The position numbers and the translations under genes were made by a program. Below the pieces are notes generated by a model. It worked only from the letters and a program-made list of their open reading frames with translations. It did no database searches and was not told the origin of the DNA. From Bog-950 sp046329535 (GTDB lineage Bacteria > Bacteroidota > Bacteroidia > Chitinophagales > LD1), in assembly GCA_046329535.1 (NCBI GenBank), contig JAXLUN010000005.1:1-64000 (forward strand): a stretch of DNA of 64,000 bases. Direction: 5' to 3'. Of this stretch, positions 25,379 to 34,382 are shown piece by piece (the stretch's first letter is position 1; each line of letters opens with the position of its first letter).

Positions 25379-26421
25379 TGTATAAGTTTATAGTACCTGT
25401 AATGCTACTGTTTTTTATATCCTGCTGCCAAAAGGAGGAACCGGTTGTTTTGCCGAAAGGTAAAGGGGTTTACATTATGAACGAAGGGAACTTCAATTTC
25501 AGTAATGGTGAAATCTCCTTCTACAATCCGGATACAAAAGAAGTTTCAGATAACCTCTTTCAGGCTTCCAACGGATTTTCTTTGGGAGATGTGGTGCAGA
25601 GTATGCCGGTAAAGGACTCTATCGGATTTATAGTAGTCAACAACTCACATAAGATTGAAGTGGTGCGGATACCTTCACTGCAAAAGATAAGAACCATTGA
25701 TATAGCGGGTTCAAGCCCCCGTTACTTTTTACCGGTGAACGATAGTCTCGCCTTGGTAACGGAGTTGTATGCCCCCAAAATTTGGGTAATCAACTATTTA
25801 ACCGGCCTTGTGGTGCGCACGATTACCACAACGGGCTGGACGGAGAATATGGTGATGATTGATAACTCGGTGTATGTGCAGCAAAAAAAAGTATTTGGAA
25901 TGGGAAGCACTTCAGCAGCCCTGTTACAAGTCAATCTGAATACTTTTTCGGTACAGCATGCTGTTTCGTTTAACGGGCGCGATGTAAACGGAATTGTAAG
26001 GGACAAATTCAATCGAATATGGGTGGCTGTAGATGAAGATTCTGCGCAGAGTTTACCTGCGGGCTTTTATTGCTTTGACCGGAACCTGATGGAACAGAAA
26101 TCTTTTTTTTACAGCCACTACAATCATCATCCATCCAGATTATGCGCAGATTCAAAAAAGGAGCAGTTGTATTTTGCCGATCAGGATATTTTCCGGTTTT
26201 CTATCAATGATAACGCACTTCCTGTAAGTGCCTTCATTGCTGCCTCCGGTAAAAATATTTACAGCCTGGATATTCATCCGGCAACCGATGAAGTCTATTT
26301 CTCTGATGCGATTGACTTTGTGCAGCGTTCCATGATTTACCGATATGATAAGCAGGGTCTGTTCATTCATTCATTTCATGCCGGAGTTATCTCCGGAAAT
26401 TTCTCTTTTGTTTATGAATAG
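25378..26421 (+). CDS. btuG: BtuG-like beta-propeller surface lipoprotein
   Basis: 347 residues; lipoprotein signal with FFISCC (Cys 16/17) immediately followed by Gln-Lys-Glu-Glu. That matches the Bacteroidota lipoprotein export signal (X-K-[DE]-[DE]) that directs lipoproteins to the cell surface. The mature part has repeating beta-blades (YIMNEGNFNFSNGEISFYNP, later VRTITTTGWTENM) of the YncE/DUF5074 propeller type. BtuG of gut Bacteroides sits on BtuB and binds B12 extremely tightly; position directly after btuB supports the same role. The gene symbol is given by homology of type and context, not by direct comparison. Confidence 0.82.
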   Translation: MYKFIVPVMLLFFISCCQKEEPVVLPKGKGVYIMNEGNFNFSNGEISFYNPDTKEVSDNLFQASNGFSLGDVVQSMPVKDSIGFIVVNNSHKIEVVRIPSLQKIRTIDIAGSSPRYFLPVNDSLALVTELYAPKIWVINYLTGLVVRTITTTGWTENMVMIDNSVYVQQKKVFGMGSTSAALLQVNLNTFSVQHAVSFNGRDVNGIVRDKFNRIWVAVDEDSAQSLPAGFYCFDRNLMEQKSFFYSHYNHHPSRLCADSKKEQLYFADQDIFRFSINDNALPVSAFIAASGKNIYSLDIHPATDEVYFSDAIDFVQRSMIYRYDKQGLFIHSFHAGVISGNFSFVYE

Positions 26422-27565
26422 AATTGTCATTGTTGTTCTCTTCCTTACTTTGCTGATATCCTGTAATCAGCCGGCTACACATTCAGCAGCAAACAAGACG
26501 CACTGTATGAAACTGGAAACGCTGCCGGTTAAGTATGCCCGGGGTTTTACGGTTGATTACTACGCTGGCTTTAAGGTGATCACAGTACGCGATGTTAAAG
26601 ATACCTCTACCGTGCTGGCACAGTATGTTTTAAGACCCCATGGAAAGCCTGCTCCCGTAGATTTTAAACAGGCCACTCTTTTGGATATGCCGGTTGGCCA
26701 AGTAATTTGTATTTCTACCAACCATCTGGCCGAAATGGTGCAGCTGAATCTGATTGACTCTATTGCCGGAGTGGCCAATACAGATCTGATTTATAACAGC
26801 GAGGTAACCGATCGAGTAAACCGCCAGGTGATTTCGAATGTGGGACAAAACGAGCTGAACTACGAGAAGATAGCAGAACTAAACCCATCTTTTGTGCTCA
26901 CCTCGGGTCATTGGGATGGGGGCGATAAAATGAAGTTAAAGCTCAACTCGCTGAAAATACTTTCGGTATTGAATTTAGATTACATGGAGCAGGAGCCACT
27001 GGCCCGGGCAGAGTGGCTCAAATTTATGGCGGCTTTCTATGACCGGGAAGACGTAGCTGACAGCCTCTTTCAGGAAGTAGAAGATAACTATGTGGCTTTA
27101 AAGAAGATGGCCGGCTCAGTTGATGCAAAGCCAACGGTTTTTACCAATCTGCCGTTTAAGGAGATTTGGTACATGCCCTGCGGAGATAATTATACTGCCC
27201 GTTTGATTGCCGATGCGGGGGGCGACTTTTTATGGAAGAATGCCAAAGCTACCAACGGGCTGAATCTGAATCTGGATTATGAAGCCGTATATGCCCGGGC
27301 CGCCCATGCAGACTTTTGGCTGAATACCGGCTTTGCCCGTACCCTGAACGAGATAAAGTCGGCCGATAAAAAGAATGCTCTTTTTGATGCTTATAAAAAC
27401 GGAAAGGTTTACAACAACAATCTGCGTAATACCGCTAGCGGTGGTTTCGATTTTTGGGAAAGCGGTGTGCTGCATCCGGATAAGGTGCTGGCTGATTTGA
27501 TTCATATACTGCACCCGGAATTATTACCCAATTACCAACTCTACTATTATCAGCCATTACAATGA
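26414..27565 (+). CDS. btuF: BtuF-type corrinoid substrate-binding lipoprotein
   Basis: 383 residues from the ATG at 26414, which overlaps the end of the propeller gene by 8 bp. It is preferred over the ORF start at 26345 because it begins a proper lipoprotein signal (MNRIVIVVLFLTLLISC). The mature protein is a class III periplasmic binding protein: two lobes joined by a long helix, with YEKIAELNPSFVLTSGHWD and the usual DLIHILHPEL near the end. There is no acidic export signal after Cys (Asn-Gln-Pro-Ala), so it should face the periplasm. It hands B12 to BtuCD, whose genes follow by ATGA overlap. Confidence 0.9.
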   Translation: MNRIVIVVLFLTLLISCNQPATHSAANKTHCMKLETLPVKYARGFTVDYYAGFKVITVRDVKDTSTVLAQYVLRPHGKPAPVDFKQATLLDMPVGQVICISTNHLAEMVQLNLIDSIAGVANTDLIYNSEVTDRVNRQVISNVGQNELNYEKIAELNPSFVLTSGHWDGGDKMKLKLNSLKILSVLNLDYMEQEPLARAEWLKFMAAFYDREDVADSLFQEVEDNYVALKKMAGSVDAKPTVFTNLPFKEIWYMPCGDNYTARLIADAGGDFLWKNAKATNGLNLNLDYEAVYARAAHADFWLNTGFARTLNEIKSADKKNALFDAYKNGKVYNNNLRNTASGGFDFWESGVLHPDKVLADLIHILHPELLPNYQLYYYQPLQ

Positions 27566-28578
27566 GCCGGAGAAATATATTGCTGTTTACCGGGCTTGCC
27601 CTGCTCTTGCTGGCCGTTTTGATGCTGCAGTTATTGCTGGGGTCTGTTTCTATTCCGCTGAGTCAGATTGTATCTATACTGGCGGGTAATGAACCGGAGC
27701 AGGAGGTATGGAACAGCATTATTCTGCAGTCGAGGTTTCCGGCTGCGCTGGCGGCTTTGGTGGCAGGTGCCGGTTTATCTGTTAGTGGTTTGCAGATGCA
27801 AACCCTGTTTCGCAACCCGGTAGCAGGGCCTTATGTGCTGGGTATTAGTTCGGGGGCCAGTTTAGGAGTGGCGGTGTTTATACTGGCAGCATCCTCTTTG
27901 GGTTATTCGCAGCTGCATTTACTCCGCAGCTGGAACATTATTCTGGCAGCGGGTGCCGGAGCCGTGCTTATATTTCTGATTAACTTTCTTATCTCTTCCC
28001 GGTTGAGCGATGTGGTGGCTATTCTGATAGTTGGTTTAATGATAGGGGGAGGTATCAGTGCTTTGATTGAAATACTTCAGGCATTCTCCAGTAATGAAGC
28101 TTTGAAGCGTTATGTGTTATGGAGTTTTGGCAGTTTCCGGTATGTAGATACCGACCAGATAAACTATCTCACCGGTGCGGTGCTGGCCGGTTCTGTATTT
28201 TCTTTCTTTTTATCCAAGCCGCTTAATCTGCTTTTAATGGGTGATACGTATGCGCTCAGTTCCGGTTTAGATGTAAGCAAGGCAAAGATGCTGATTGTGT
28301 TATGCACCAGCGTACTGGCTGGAAGTATTACTGCCTTTTGCGGGCCTATCGGTTTTGTAGGGCTGGCGGTTCCGCATATAGCCCGCGCGCTTTTTCATAC
28401 AGCCGATCATAAAATACTGACCCCGGCCGCGATGATGATAGGGGCTGTTATCTGCGGCTTATGCAATGTCATTGCCTCTACTCCCGGGTCTGATTATGTG
28501 TTGCCGATTAATGCTGTTACTTCTTTGTTGGGAGCGCCTATTGTTATCTGGATTATTATTCGACAAAAAAAGTACTGA
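27562..28578 (+). CDS. btuC: FecCD-family ABC permease, BtuC type
   Basis: 338 residues with about ten hydrophobic helices. Family marks are SRFPAALAALVAGAGLSVSG near residue 53, GLQMQTLFRNPVAGPYVLGISSGASLG, and the cytoplasmic coupling segment FCGPIGFVGLAVPHIAR. Forms the inner-membrane channel for corrinoid import with BtuD. FecCD permeases also carry siderophores and heme; B12 is assigned from the riboswitch and the neighbouring genes. Start overlaps the btuF stop (ATGA) and the stop overlaps the btuD start (TGATG). Confidence 0.92.
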   Translation: MSRRNILLFTGLALLLLAVLMLQLLLGSVSIPLSQIVSILAGNEPEQEVWNSIILQSRFPAALAALVAGAGLSVSGLQMQTLFRNPVAGPYVLGISSGASLGVAVFILAASSLGYSQLHLLRSWNIILAAGAGAVLIFLINFLISSRLSDVVAILIVGLMIGGGISALIEILQAFSSNEALKRYVLWSFGSFRYVDTDQINYLTGAVLAGSVFSFFLSKPLNLLLMGDTYALSSGLDVSKAKMLIVLCTSVLAGSITAFCGPIGFVGLAVPHIARALFHTADHKILTPAAMMIGAVICGLCNVIASTPGSDYVLPINAVTSLLGAPIVIWIIIRQKKY

Positions 28579-29294
28579 TGAAATTGGAGGCCGATCAGTT
28601 ATGCATAGGTTACAGTGCGGATAAAATCATTTATCCGGATATATCATTTACGGCTCAGGCGGGAGATATGATTGCTTTGCTGGGTGTTAACGGAGTTGGA
28701 AAGTCAACCCTGTTAAGAACCATTTCCGGATTACAGCAACCGGTTAGCGGAACGGTGAGCATAGGAGGGAAGAGGTTACCTGAACTGACGGTTCAGCAAA
28801 GGGCTTTATATCTGAGTATTGTATTAACGGAGCGCATGTATATTGAGCATCTCTCGGTGCGAGAATTTATTTCTCTGGGCCGTGCGCCATATACCAACTG
28901 GTTAGGCCGCTTAACCGATGTTGATGAAGCCGAGATTGAGCACATTATACAAGCCATGAAAATTGAAAAGCTGAGCACCAGGCTTTTTAATCAGTTAAGT
29001 GATGGCGAGAAACAAAAAACGGCTATTGCCCGCGCCTTATGTCAGCAGACTCCTGTTATAATACTGGATGAACCTACGGCCTTTCTGGACTTTAGAAATA
29101 AGCGGGACATACTGGAACTGCTGGCAGAAATAAGCATCGAGATGAACAAGGTTGTTATTCTATCTACACACGATATTGAGGCTTCGCTTGAATATTGCAG
29201 CAAATGGTGGCTGATGCCCGAACAGAAGAATTTTACACAGGTCAGTAAGGTGGAGGATTACCGGGCTGTTATAGCCGATACGTTATACCGCTAA
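28578..29294 (+). CDS. btuD: ABC transporter ATPase, BtuD type
   Basis: 238 residues with all nucleotide-binding motifs: Walker A GVNGVGKST (near 40), Q-loop region SIVLTERMYI, signature LSDGEKQ (near 138), Walker B VIILDEPTAFLD (near 160) and switch His in STHD. It powers BtuC. The C-terminal 12 bp overlap the convergent response-regulator gene. It is the last gene of the riboswitch unit, and no terminator is visible before the convergent gene. Confidence 0.93.
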   Translation: MKLEADQLCIGYSADKIIYPDISFTAQAGDMIALLGVNGVGKSTLLRTISGLQQPVSGTVSIGGKRLPELTVQQRALYLSIVLTERMYIEHLSVREFISLGRAPYTNWLGRLTDVDEAEIEHIIQAMKIEKLSTRLFNQLSDGEKQKTAIARALCQQTPVIILDEPTAFLDFRNKRDILELLAEISIEMNKVVILSTHDIEASLEYCSKWWLMPEQKNFTQVSKVEDYRAVIADTLYR

Positions 29295-29768
29295 ACTCAG
29301 CTCATCATACATCTTTTCAATGTAATAGATAGAGAGCTTGTTTTTCACTTTGATAGACTCGCGGATAGATATAAAGAAGTCAACCAGTTTTTTAAAGTCG
29401 GCAGGTTTTTGAATGTAGCCATCGGCATTCAGCCGGTAGCAGTCAATCATATCTTTTTTGTAATCGCTGTTGGTGACTACTATTACGGGAGTTGTTTGCA
29501 GTTCGGGGTCGGTTTTTATTTTTTCCAACACTTCGCGTCCGCTTACTTTAGGCATGTTTAAATCCAGCAGCACCAGGTCGTAGGTTTTACCTAATACTTT
29601 AGCAGTATCGAACAGTTCGCAGGCTTCTTCGCCATCGTAAGCATATTCCAGTTCAATGATATCGCGCAGGCCGGCCTCTTTAATGGCTTCCTGTATTAAA
29701 CGAACTTCTGCCGGATTATCTTCGGTTAAAAATATTCTGTACGGTTCGGTACGGGTAACTGATAACAT
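29283..29768 (-). CDS. Single-domain response regulator (Rcp1-like)
   Basis: 161 residues comprising one receiver domain without an output domain. It has the acidic pair in LTEDNPAE, the phospho-acceptor Asp in LVLLDLNMP (near residue 70), the Thr switch in VVTNSD and the Lys in IQKPAD. Stand-alone receivers of this type pass phosphate in phosphorelays or act on kinases with phytochrome or PAS input. No kinase is adjacent. A perfect -7 box (29789-29796) lies 20 nt upstream. Its 3' end overlaps btuD by 12 bp, which could let antisense read-through affect either transcript. Confidence 0.92.
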   Translation of the reverse strand: MLSVTRTEPYRIFLTEDNPAEVRLIQEAIKEAGLRDIIELEYAYDGEEACELFDTAKVLGKTYDLVLLDLNMPKVSGREVLEKIKTDPELQTTPVIVVTNSDYKKDMIDCYRLNADGYIQKPADFKKLVDFFISIRESIKVKNKLSIYYIEKMYDELSLAV

Positions 29769-29788
29769 AGGTATATGTATTTAGTGAA

Positions 29789-29796
29789 CAAATTTA
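29789..29796 (-). promoter_or_regulatory. -7 promoter box of the response regulator
   Basis: Minus-strand TAAATTTG, an exact consensus match, 21 nt before the ATG at 29768. Confidence 0.4.
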
Positions 29797-29903
29797 TGCG
29801 GTAAGCCGGCACCTGGTGGCCGACTTATGGTGTGTAGTTGTTGAAAAACTTATATGGGATATGCTAAACAGGACACCCTGCGGGCGCTGAAGGCGGTTTT
29901 GGG

Positions 29904-29944
29904 CATAAAAAAAGCGGAGATATCCGTTCGGTTATCTCCGCTTT
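29904..29944 (-). terminator. Terminator of the thioredoxin-like gene
   Basis: Perfect 12-bp stem (29911-29922 with 29933-29944, core GCGGAGATA). On the minus strand it runs into seven T (29913-29907), 22 nt after the stop at 29966. Confidence 0.88.
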
Positions 29945-29965
29945 ATGGGGGTATGGAATCAGTTA

Positions 29966-31456
29966 CTATTCCGCGCCTTCCTGTTTATCTTCATCATTCA
30001 CCTTCATCAGTGATTTGGGTTTGTAGCTGGGGTTCTCGAGGTGAAGGATATAGTCTTCTACCTGGTCGGCACCTATTCTGCGGGCTTTAATCACCTTGTC
30101 GGCATCCAGAATGTAGATTTGCGGGGTACTTTGAATATCCCACTCGAAACGGAAATTGCTGTGGCGTTTCGAGTCGCAGACGTTTATCCAGTCCAGATTG
30201 TTTTTCTGAATAAACTCTACCCAGTCTTTATAGTTTTCAATTTCCATGATGGCTGGTGAATAGGTAGCTACATCCACTCCTTTCTTTTTCAGATTGTGGT
30301 AAGCTTCGGCCAGTACGGGTATCTCTTTCTTGCAGTGTCCGCAATCCGGGTCCCAGAAGGCGAGTATGGTGTATTTGGTTTTCACTTCCTGCAACGATTT
30401 CCACTGGGTTTCGGTAGAGTCGGTTGGCAGAATGAGGCGTTGTGCTTTTTTGCCTACCAGTACCGGGTCCAGACGGGTGGCGCGGTCACATATTTTAAAA
30501 CGCTTGGCGGTATCTATCCAGGGGGTGAAGTCCTGATTGCAGAAGTATTTTTTACCGAAGTAAACGTAAGCGGCATCGAAGCCCATAATTTTAGAGTTTG
30601 CCATTTCGTTGAATACGTAGGTAAGCACGTAGCGGTAAACTTCGTTTTTGCGGTCGGTTTTGGCCAGCAGGTCTTCACCGGCTGTAATAATTGAATCGGG
30701 AACCTGAACAATGGTTTGGGTAAAGAAGGTTTTCAGTTTGTTATGAAACACCGGGCAGCGCAACAGGCGCTCATCTTTCAGGTCTACGTTATCCCAGTAG
30801 TGGGTTTTGTAAAACCGCCACTGAAAAGAAGAGTCAATGATTTTGCCGCTGGCATCTTTAGGTGCTTCGGGTACATCTATTTCTTTCATGGCGCGCAGTA
30901 ATTTGGCGTAGAACAATTCGGGGTGATTGTTCATGACTCCGTTGCGCTCGGCTTTCACCTCTTTATCTACCTGAATTAGCTGGTCGCGGTAACGGTCTTT
31001 ATCTTTCTGCTCTTTGGCATCGCGGTAAAGTTTGTTGAGGGAATCGCTGGTGGCTTTCATGCGGCCCAGAAATTTCATATCGTCATAAAAGAAGGTGTTT
31101 TCTACCGAGTTGGTTACCTTGATGTGGCCGGTGAGGTCGCTGCTGTCGGTTTCTATGCTGAAAGACGATTCGTTGATGATAAACTCGAAGTAGCGGTTGC
31201 CTAAAGCCGGAAAAACCGCCAGGTACACCCCGCCCGGAAAGGTGGTATCGGCCTTGAAGTTGATGCTTCCTTTTTTGTCGAGGTCAAAGGTGTCTTTCAC
31301 ATATTGTTTATCGCCAAAATAGTTGGCCAAAATCATGGTGGAACCCTCCAGGCCTTTGATGGTGAGCCTGATGTTCATGGGTTTGTTTACGGTAGTGGCA
31401 AAAGCAGCGGCAAAAACAACCGTTAGAACTGCAGAAAGGAGAATGTTTTTCTTCAT
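29966..31456 (-). CDS. Periplasmic thioredoxin-like protein with DUF4369/DUF5106 domains
   Basis: 496 residues. The signal peptide is cut near AAAFATT (residue 21). The N-terminal beta domain (about 25-120) has the DUF4369 pattern (RLTIKGLEGSTMILANYFGDK). A helical DUF5106-like middle follows (about 130-340). A TlpA/AhpC-TSA thioredoxin fold (about 345-480) carries the redox pair in DPDCGHCKKEIP and ends in DWINVCDSK and STPQIYILDAD. Probably a periplasmic disulfide reductase or thiol oxidoreductase. The acidic tail (DEDKQEGAE) is unusual. It stands alone between its own promoter and terminator. Confidence 0.85.
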   Translation of the reverse strand: MKKNILLSAVLTVVFAAAFATTVNKPMNIRLTIKGLEGSTMILANYFGDKQYVKDTFDLDKKGSINFKADTTFPGGVYLAVFPALGNRYFEFIINESSFSIETDSSDLTGHIKVTNSVENTFFYDDMKFLGRMKATSDSLNKLYRDAKEQKDKDRYRDQLIQVDKEVKAERNGVMNNHPELFYAKLLRAMKEIDVPEAPKDASGKIIDSSFQWRFYKTHYWDNVDLKDERLLRCPVFHNKLKTFFTQTIVQVPDSIITAGEDLLAKTDRKNEVYRYVLTYVFNEMANSKIMGFDAAYVYFGKKYFCNQDFTPWIDTAKRFKICDRATRLDPVLVGKKAQRLILPTDSTETQWKSLQEVKTKYTILAFWDPDCGHCKKEIPVLAEAYHNLKKKGVDVATYSPAIMEIENYKDWVEFIQKNNLDWINVCDSKRHSNFRFEWDIQSTPQIYILDADKVIKARRIGADQVEDYILHLENPSYKPKSLMKVNDEDKQEGAE

Positions 31457-31476
31457 ACTGTTTGTTTAGTGGTGGC

Positions 31477-31505
31477 CAAAAGTATTCTAATTCTTTAAAA
31501 GCAAG
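31477..31505 (-). promoter_or_regulatory. Promoter of the thioredoxin-like gene
   Basis: Minus-strand TACTTTTG (31484-31477) is an exact -7 box. CTTG (31505-31502) at 17-nt spacing is a near-match -33 box. The ATG is 21 nt downstream. Confidence 0.45.
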
Positions 31506-31539
31506 GCTGCCGGCAGGGGCGGTTGGCAGTTAAAAAATC

Positions 31540-31953
31540 TTAAGCCTTAGCGCCTTGGTAATGCGCTTTCTTTTCTGCATCGTGCTGTAAACGATAGCGG
31601 ACTATTTCTTTGATGAGCGCTAGCGGTAAGGGTTCATTTAGGGGAAACTGGATGGCGCCTTTGGATGTTTTGTAACCGATGAGTTTATCTTTAAAAACTA
31701 AGATAGGAGCAGGAGTTGGGTAAAATCCGATGTGATTGTTGTATGCGGCATAGTAAACCAGCACCTGATGCTGTTTGAATGCGGGCATGTTGTAGCTGAT
31801 AGTTTCGGTGGCTTCGGGTGCGGCCTGATGGATGGCTTGCCGAAGTTGTTGAAGTATTTTCTGAATGTTTGGCGGAAAGGAGGCGTGATAGGCATCTATA
31901 TCTGGAAATTTAACGGTGCCGTATGGTTTGGTTTTGGCGGAGGTACGAGGCAT
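31540..31953 (-). CDS. DUF1801 / YdhG-like protein
   Basis: 137-residue cytosolic protein of the DUF1801 group. Marks are VKFPDIDAYHASFPPNIQKIL at the start, then ETISYNMPAFKQHQVLVYYAAYNNHIGFYP and KGAIQFPLNEPLP. The family includes Bacillus YdhG, called an iron chaperone by similarity to frataxin, but the biochemistry is poorly supported. It has no operon partner: the gap to the thioredoxin gene downstream is 83 bp and to RNase R upstream 126 bp. Confidence 0.8.
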   Translation of the reverse strand: MPRTSAKTKPYGTVKFPDIDAYHASFPPNIQKILQQLRQAIHQAAPEATETISYNMPAFKQHQVLVYYAAYNNHIGFYPTPAPILVFKDKLIGYKTSKGAIQFPLNEPLPLALIKEIVRYRLQHDAEKKAHYQGAKA

Positions 31954-32079
31954 GAGTGTTTTTAGAATGATTTATAAATCGAGTCCATTTACATTGATAA
32001 CCTACTTTTCAGTAGATAGGTATTTACTTTAAGTTAAAGTAAGAACTTTAATCGCACGCTGGATGCTTGACTTATTCGA

Positions 32080-34242
32080 TTATTCTTCGGCCAGGCCCAG
32101 GTCAATTCTGCGCAGAATGATGTCAGCTGTAATTACTTTTACTTTCACCTTGTCGCCCAGTTCGAATTTTTTGCGGCTGCGGGCACCGGTTAGGCGCACC
32201 ATTTTTTCATCGAAAATGAAGTCTTCTTCGCCCAGCATTTCTATGCTGACCATGCCTTCGCATTTGTTTTCGGTCATTTCTACAAAAATGCCTCGGGCTA
32301 TCACTCCGGTAATAATGCCTTCAAATTCCTGGCCCAGTTTATCCTGTAGGAATTCAATCTGTTTGTATTTCACTGCTTCGCGCTCGGCATCCATGGCTTT
32401 GCGTTCCATCAGCGAGGAGTTTTTACAGCGGCTTTCGAGTTCTTCCCGGTCAATTATCTGATCGCTGTGGCTAAGTATCTGTTCCAGCAGGCGGTGCACC
32501 AGCACATCGGGGTAACGCCTAATGGGAGATGTGAAGTGGGTGTAATAGTCCATAGCCAAACCATAGTGACCAATGTTGGCCGTGGTGTAAGATGCTTTAG
32601 CCATGCTGCGGATAGCCATGGTTTCAATAGTATTTTGCTCGGGGCGGCCCTGCACTTTTTTTAGTAAATGGTTGAGCGTTTCTGCGGCCTGTTTCGGATC
32701 CTCGAATGTTACCTTATAACCAAAGCGCGAAGCCACGGCACTGAACATTTCCAGCTTTTGCGGGTCGGGTGAGTCGTGCACACGATACACAAAGGGACCG
32801 TTCTTTTTGGTTTTATTCAGCTTGCTGCCAAACTTGGCCACGGTTTCGTTGGCCAGCAGCATAAAGTCTTCTACAAGCAGGTGAGCGTCTTTACGGGTTT
32901 TAAGCACAATTCCCAGGGGCTTGCCGGTTTCATCCAGTTTAAAGCGCACTTCATCTTTTTCGAAAGCAATGGCTCCGTTGAGCATGCGTTTGGCGCGTAT
33001 GCTCTTGGCTATTTTATCGAGCAGTTGAAGTTCTTCTACATAGTCGCCTTTACCGGTTTCTAAAACCTCCTGCACTTCTTCGTAAGTAAATCTGCGCTTG
33101 CTGTGAATAACCGTGCGGGCAATGGTGAAATGTTTAATAGCAAAGGCATCGTCCAGTTCAAAAATAGCGGCAAAGGTCAGTTTGTCTTCGTTGGGGCGAA
33201 GGGAGCAGAGCACGTTCGATAGTTTTTCGGGAAGCATCGGGCACACGCGGTCGGGCAGATACACTGAGGTGGCTCTGCGTTCGGCTTCTTTATCCAGTTG
33301 CGAACCTTCTCGTACGTAATACGATACATCGGCAATGTGAACGCCAATTTCGTGATGACCGTTTTCGAGTTTGCGATACGAGATGGCATCGTCAAAATCT
33401 TTGGCATCTACAGGGTCGATGGTCACCGTTAAAACATCGCGGAAGTCGAGGCGCTTGGCAATCTCATGAGGCGGAATCTGTTCCGATACTTTATCTAGCT
33501 CCTTATAACAGTCTTGCGGAAAATCGATGCTGAATCCGTTGTTAATCAGAATCATTTTCATGTCGTAGTCAGAAGATTGCAGGCCGCTTAGTATTTCCAC
33601 CACTTCGCCTATCGGTTTCTTGCCGTCTTTATTCCAGTCGGTAATGCGGATAATGACGCGGTCGTCATGTTTGGCTCCGTTCAGCGAGGTAAGCGGTACA
33701 AATACATCGGTGTTCAGTTTGCGCTCATCGGCAATAAAAAAGGCGAACTTCTCCAGCACATCAATGCGGCCGGTAAAGCTGTCCTGTGAGCGTTTCACAA
33801 TCTCTACCACTTCGCCTTCGGGCCTGCGGCCAAACACGGTAATGCGAATGCGAACGGCATCGCCCTGCATGGCGCTGCGCACAAATTTGTTGGGTATAAA
33901 CACATCTTTATCCATGCCCTCTACACTCACAAAGCCGGCTCCGGCCTTGGTAATATCAATGGTGCCGAAAAGGAATTTGTTGCCTTTGTTCTCGCTTGGC
34001 TGGTGTTTAGTGTGCGACAGGAGTTTTATCTGTCCCTTCTGCTGCATTTTAATGGCGCCTTTGCGTTCCAGTTCATACAGGGCCAGAATAATTTCTTCCT
34101 GCTTCATTTTGCGAAGCACCTTGGGGAACAGCGTTTTGAGGTTGGCATTTTTGCCCAGTGATTTTATAATATCGAATACATACAGCGCATCGCCCGAAGT
34201 GGACTTGCTTTTATAGGGTTTATCTTTTTTGTTTTTTGACAT
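32080..34242 (-). CDS. rnr: Ribonuclease R
   Basis: 720-residue 3'-5' exoribonuclease of the RNase II/R (RNB) family that degrades structured RNA. Order: short winged-helix-like N-terminus, two cold-shock OB folds (about 75-225), and the RNB catalytic domain with RLDFRDVLTVTIDPVDAKDFDDA (Mg-binding aspartates near 280). A C-terminal S1 domain follows (about 635-715, GIITGVIARGIFVEM). It lacks the long basic tail of E. coli RNase R. The N-terminal Lys/Ser-rich stretch is short. A -7 box (34355-34362) about 113 nt upstream suggests a leader of about 100 nt. Confidence 0.95.
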   Translation of the reverse strand: MSKNKKDKPYKSKSTSGDALYVFDIIKSLGKNANLKTLFPKVLRKMKQEEIILALYELERKGAIKMQQKGQIKLLSHTKHQPSENKGNKFLFGTIDITKAGAGFVSVEGMDKDVFIPNKFVRSAMQGDAVRIRITVFGRRPEGEVVEIVKRSQDSFTGRIDVLEKFAFFIADERKLNTDVFVPLTSLNGAKHDDRVIIRITDWNKDGKKPIGEVVEILSGLQSSDYDMKMILINNGFSIDFPQDCYKELDKVSEQIPPHEIAKRLDFRDVLTVTIDPVDAKDFDDAISYRKLENGHHEIGVHIADVSYYVREGSQLDKEAERRATSVYLPDRVCPMLPEKLSNVLCSLRPNEDKLTFAAIFELDDAFAIKHFTIARTVIHSKRRFTYEEVQEVLETGKGDYVEELQLLDKIAKSIRAKRMLNGAIAFEKDEVRFKLDETGKPLGIVLKTRKDAHLLVEDFMLLANETVAKFGSKLNKTKKNGPFVYRVHDSPDPQKLEMFSAVASRFGYKVTFEDPKQAAETLNHLLKKVQGRPEQNTIETMAIRSMAKASYTTANIGHYGLAMDYYTHFTSPIRRYPDVLVHRLLEQILSHSDQIIDREELESRCKNSSLMERKAMDAEREAVKYKQIEFLQDKLGQEFEGIITGVIARGIFVEMTENKCEGMVSIEMLGEEDFIFDEKMVRLTGARSRKKFELGDKVKVKVITADIILRRIDLGLAEE

Positions 34243-34354
34243 AATGTAAATTTAGTTCATTGCATAAATATGCTGAACACGTGTTGTAAATAAATGGAGA
34301 GGTTGAAAGTTTGAAACGGGAGAGATGTGGGATGGTGATATTCAATTGACGATA

Positions 34355-34362
34355 CAAAGATA
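34355..34362 (-). promoter_or_regulatory. Candidate -7 box of rnr
   Basis: Minus-strand TATCTTTG, exact TAnnTTTG, located between cysQ and rnr. It implies an rnr transcript separate from the sugar operon. Confidence 0.35.
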
Positions 34363-34382
34363 GCTTTAATTATGAAAGCGGG

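Noticed and set aside
30296..30694. 132-codon open frame antisense to the thioredoxin-like gene
   Set aside because: Lies fully inside a gene with a clear signal peptide and thioredoxin motif; no motif of its own.
33620..34216. 198-codon open frame antisense to rnr
   Set aside because: Composition-driven shadow of the rnr coding strand (Ser/Arg/Leu-rich, no domain), with RNase R clearly read on the other strand.
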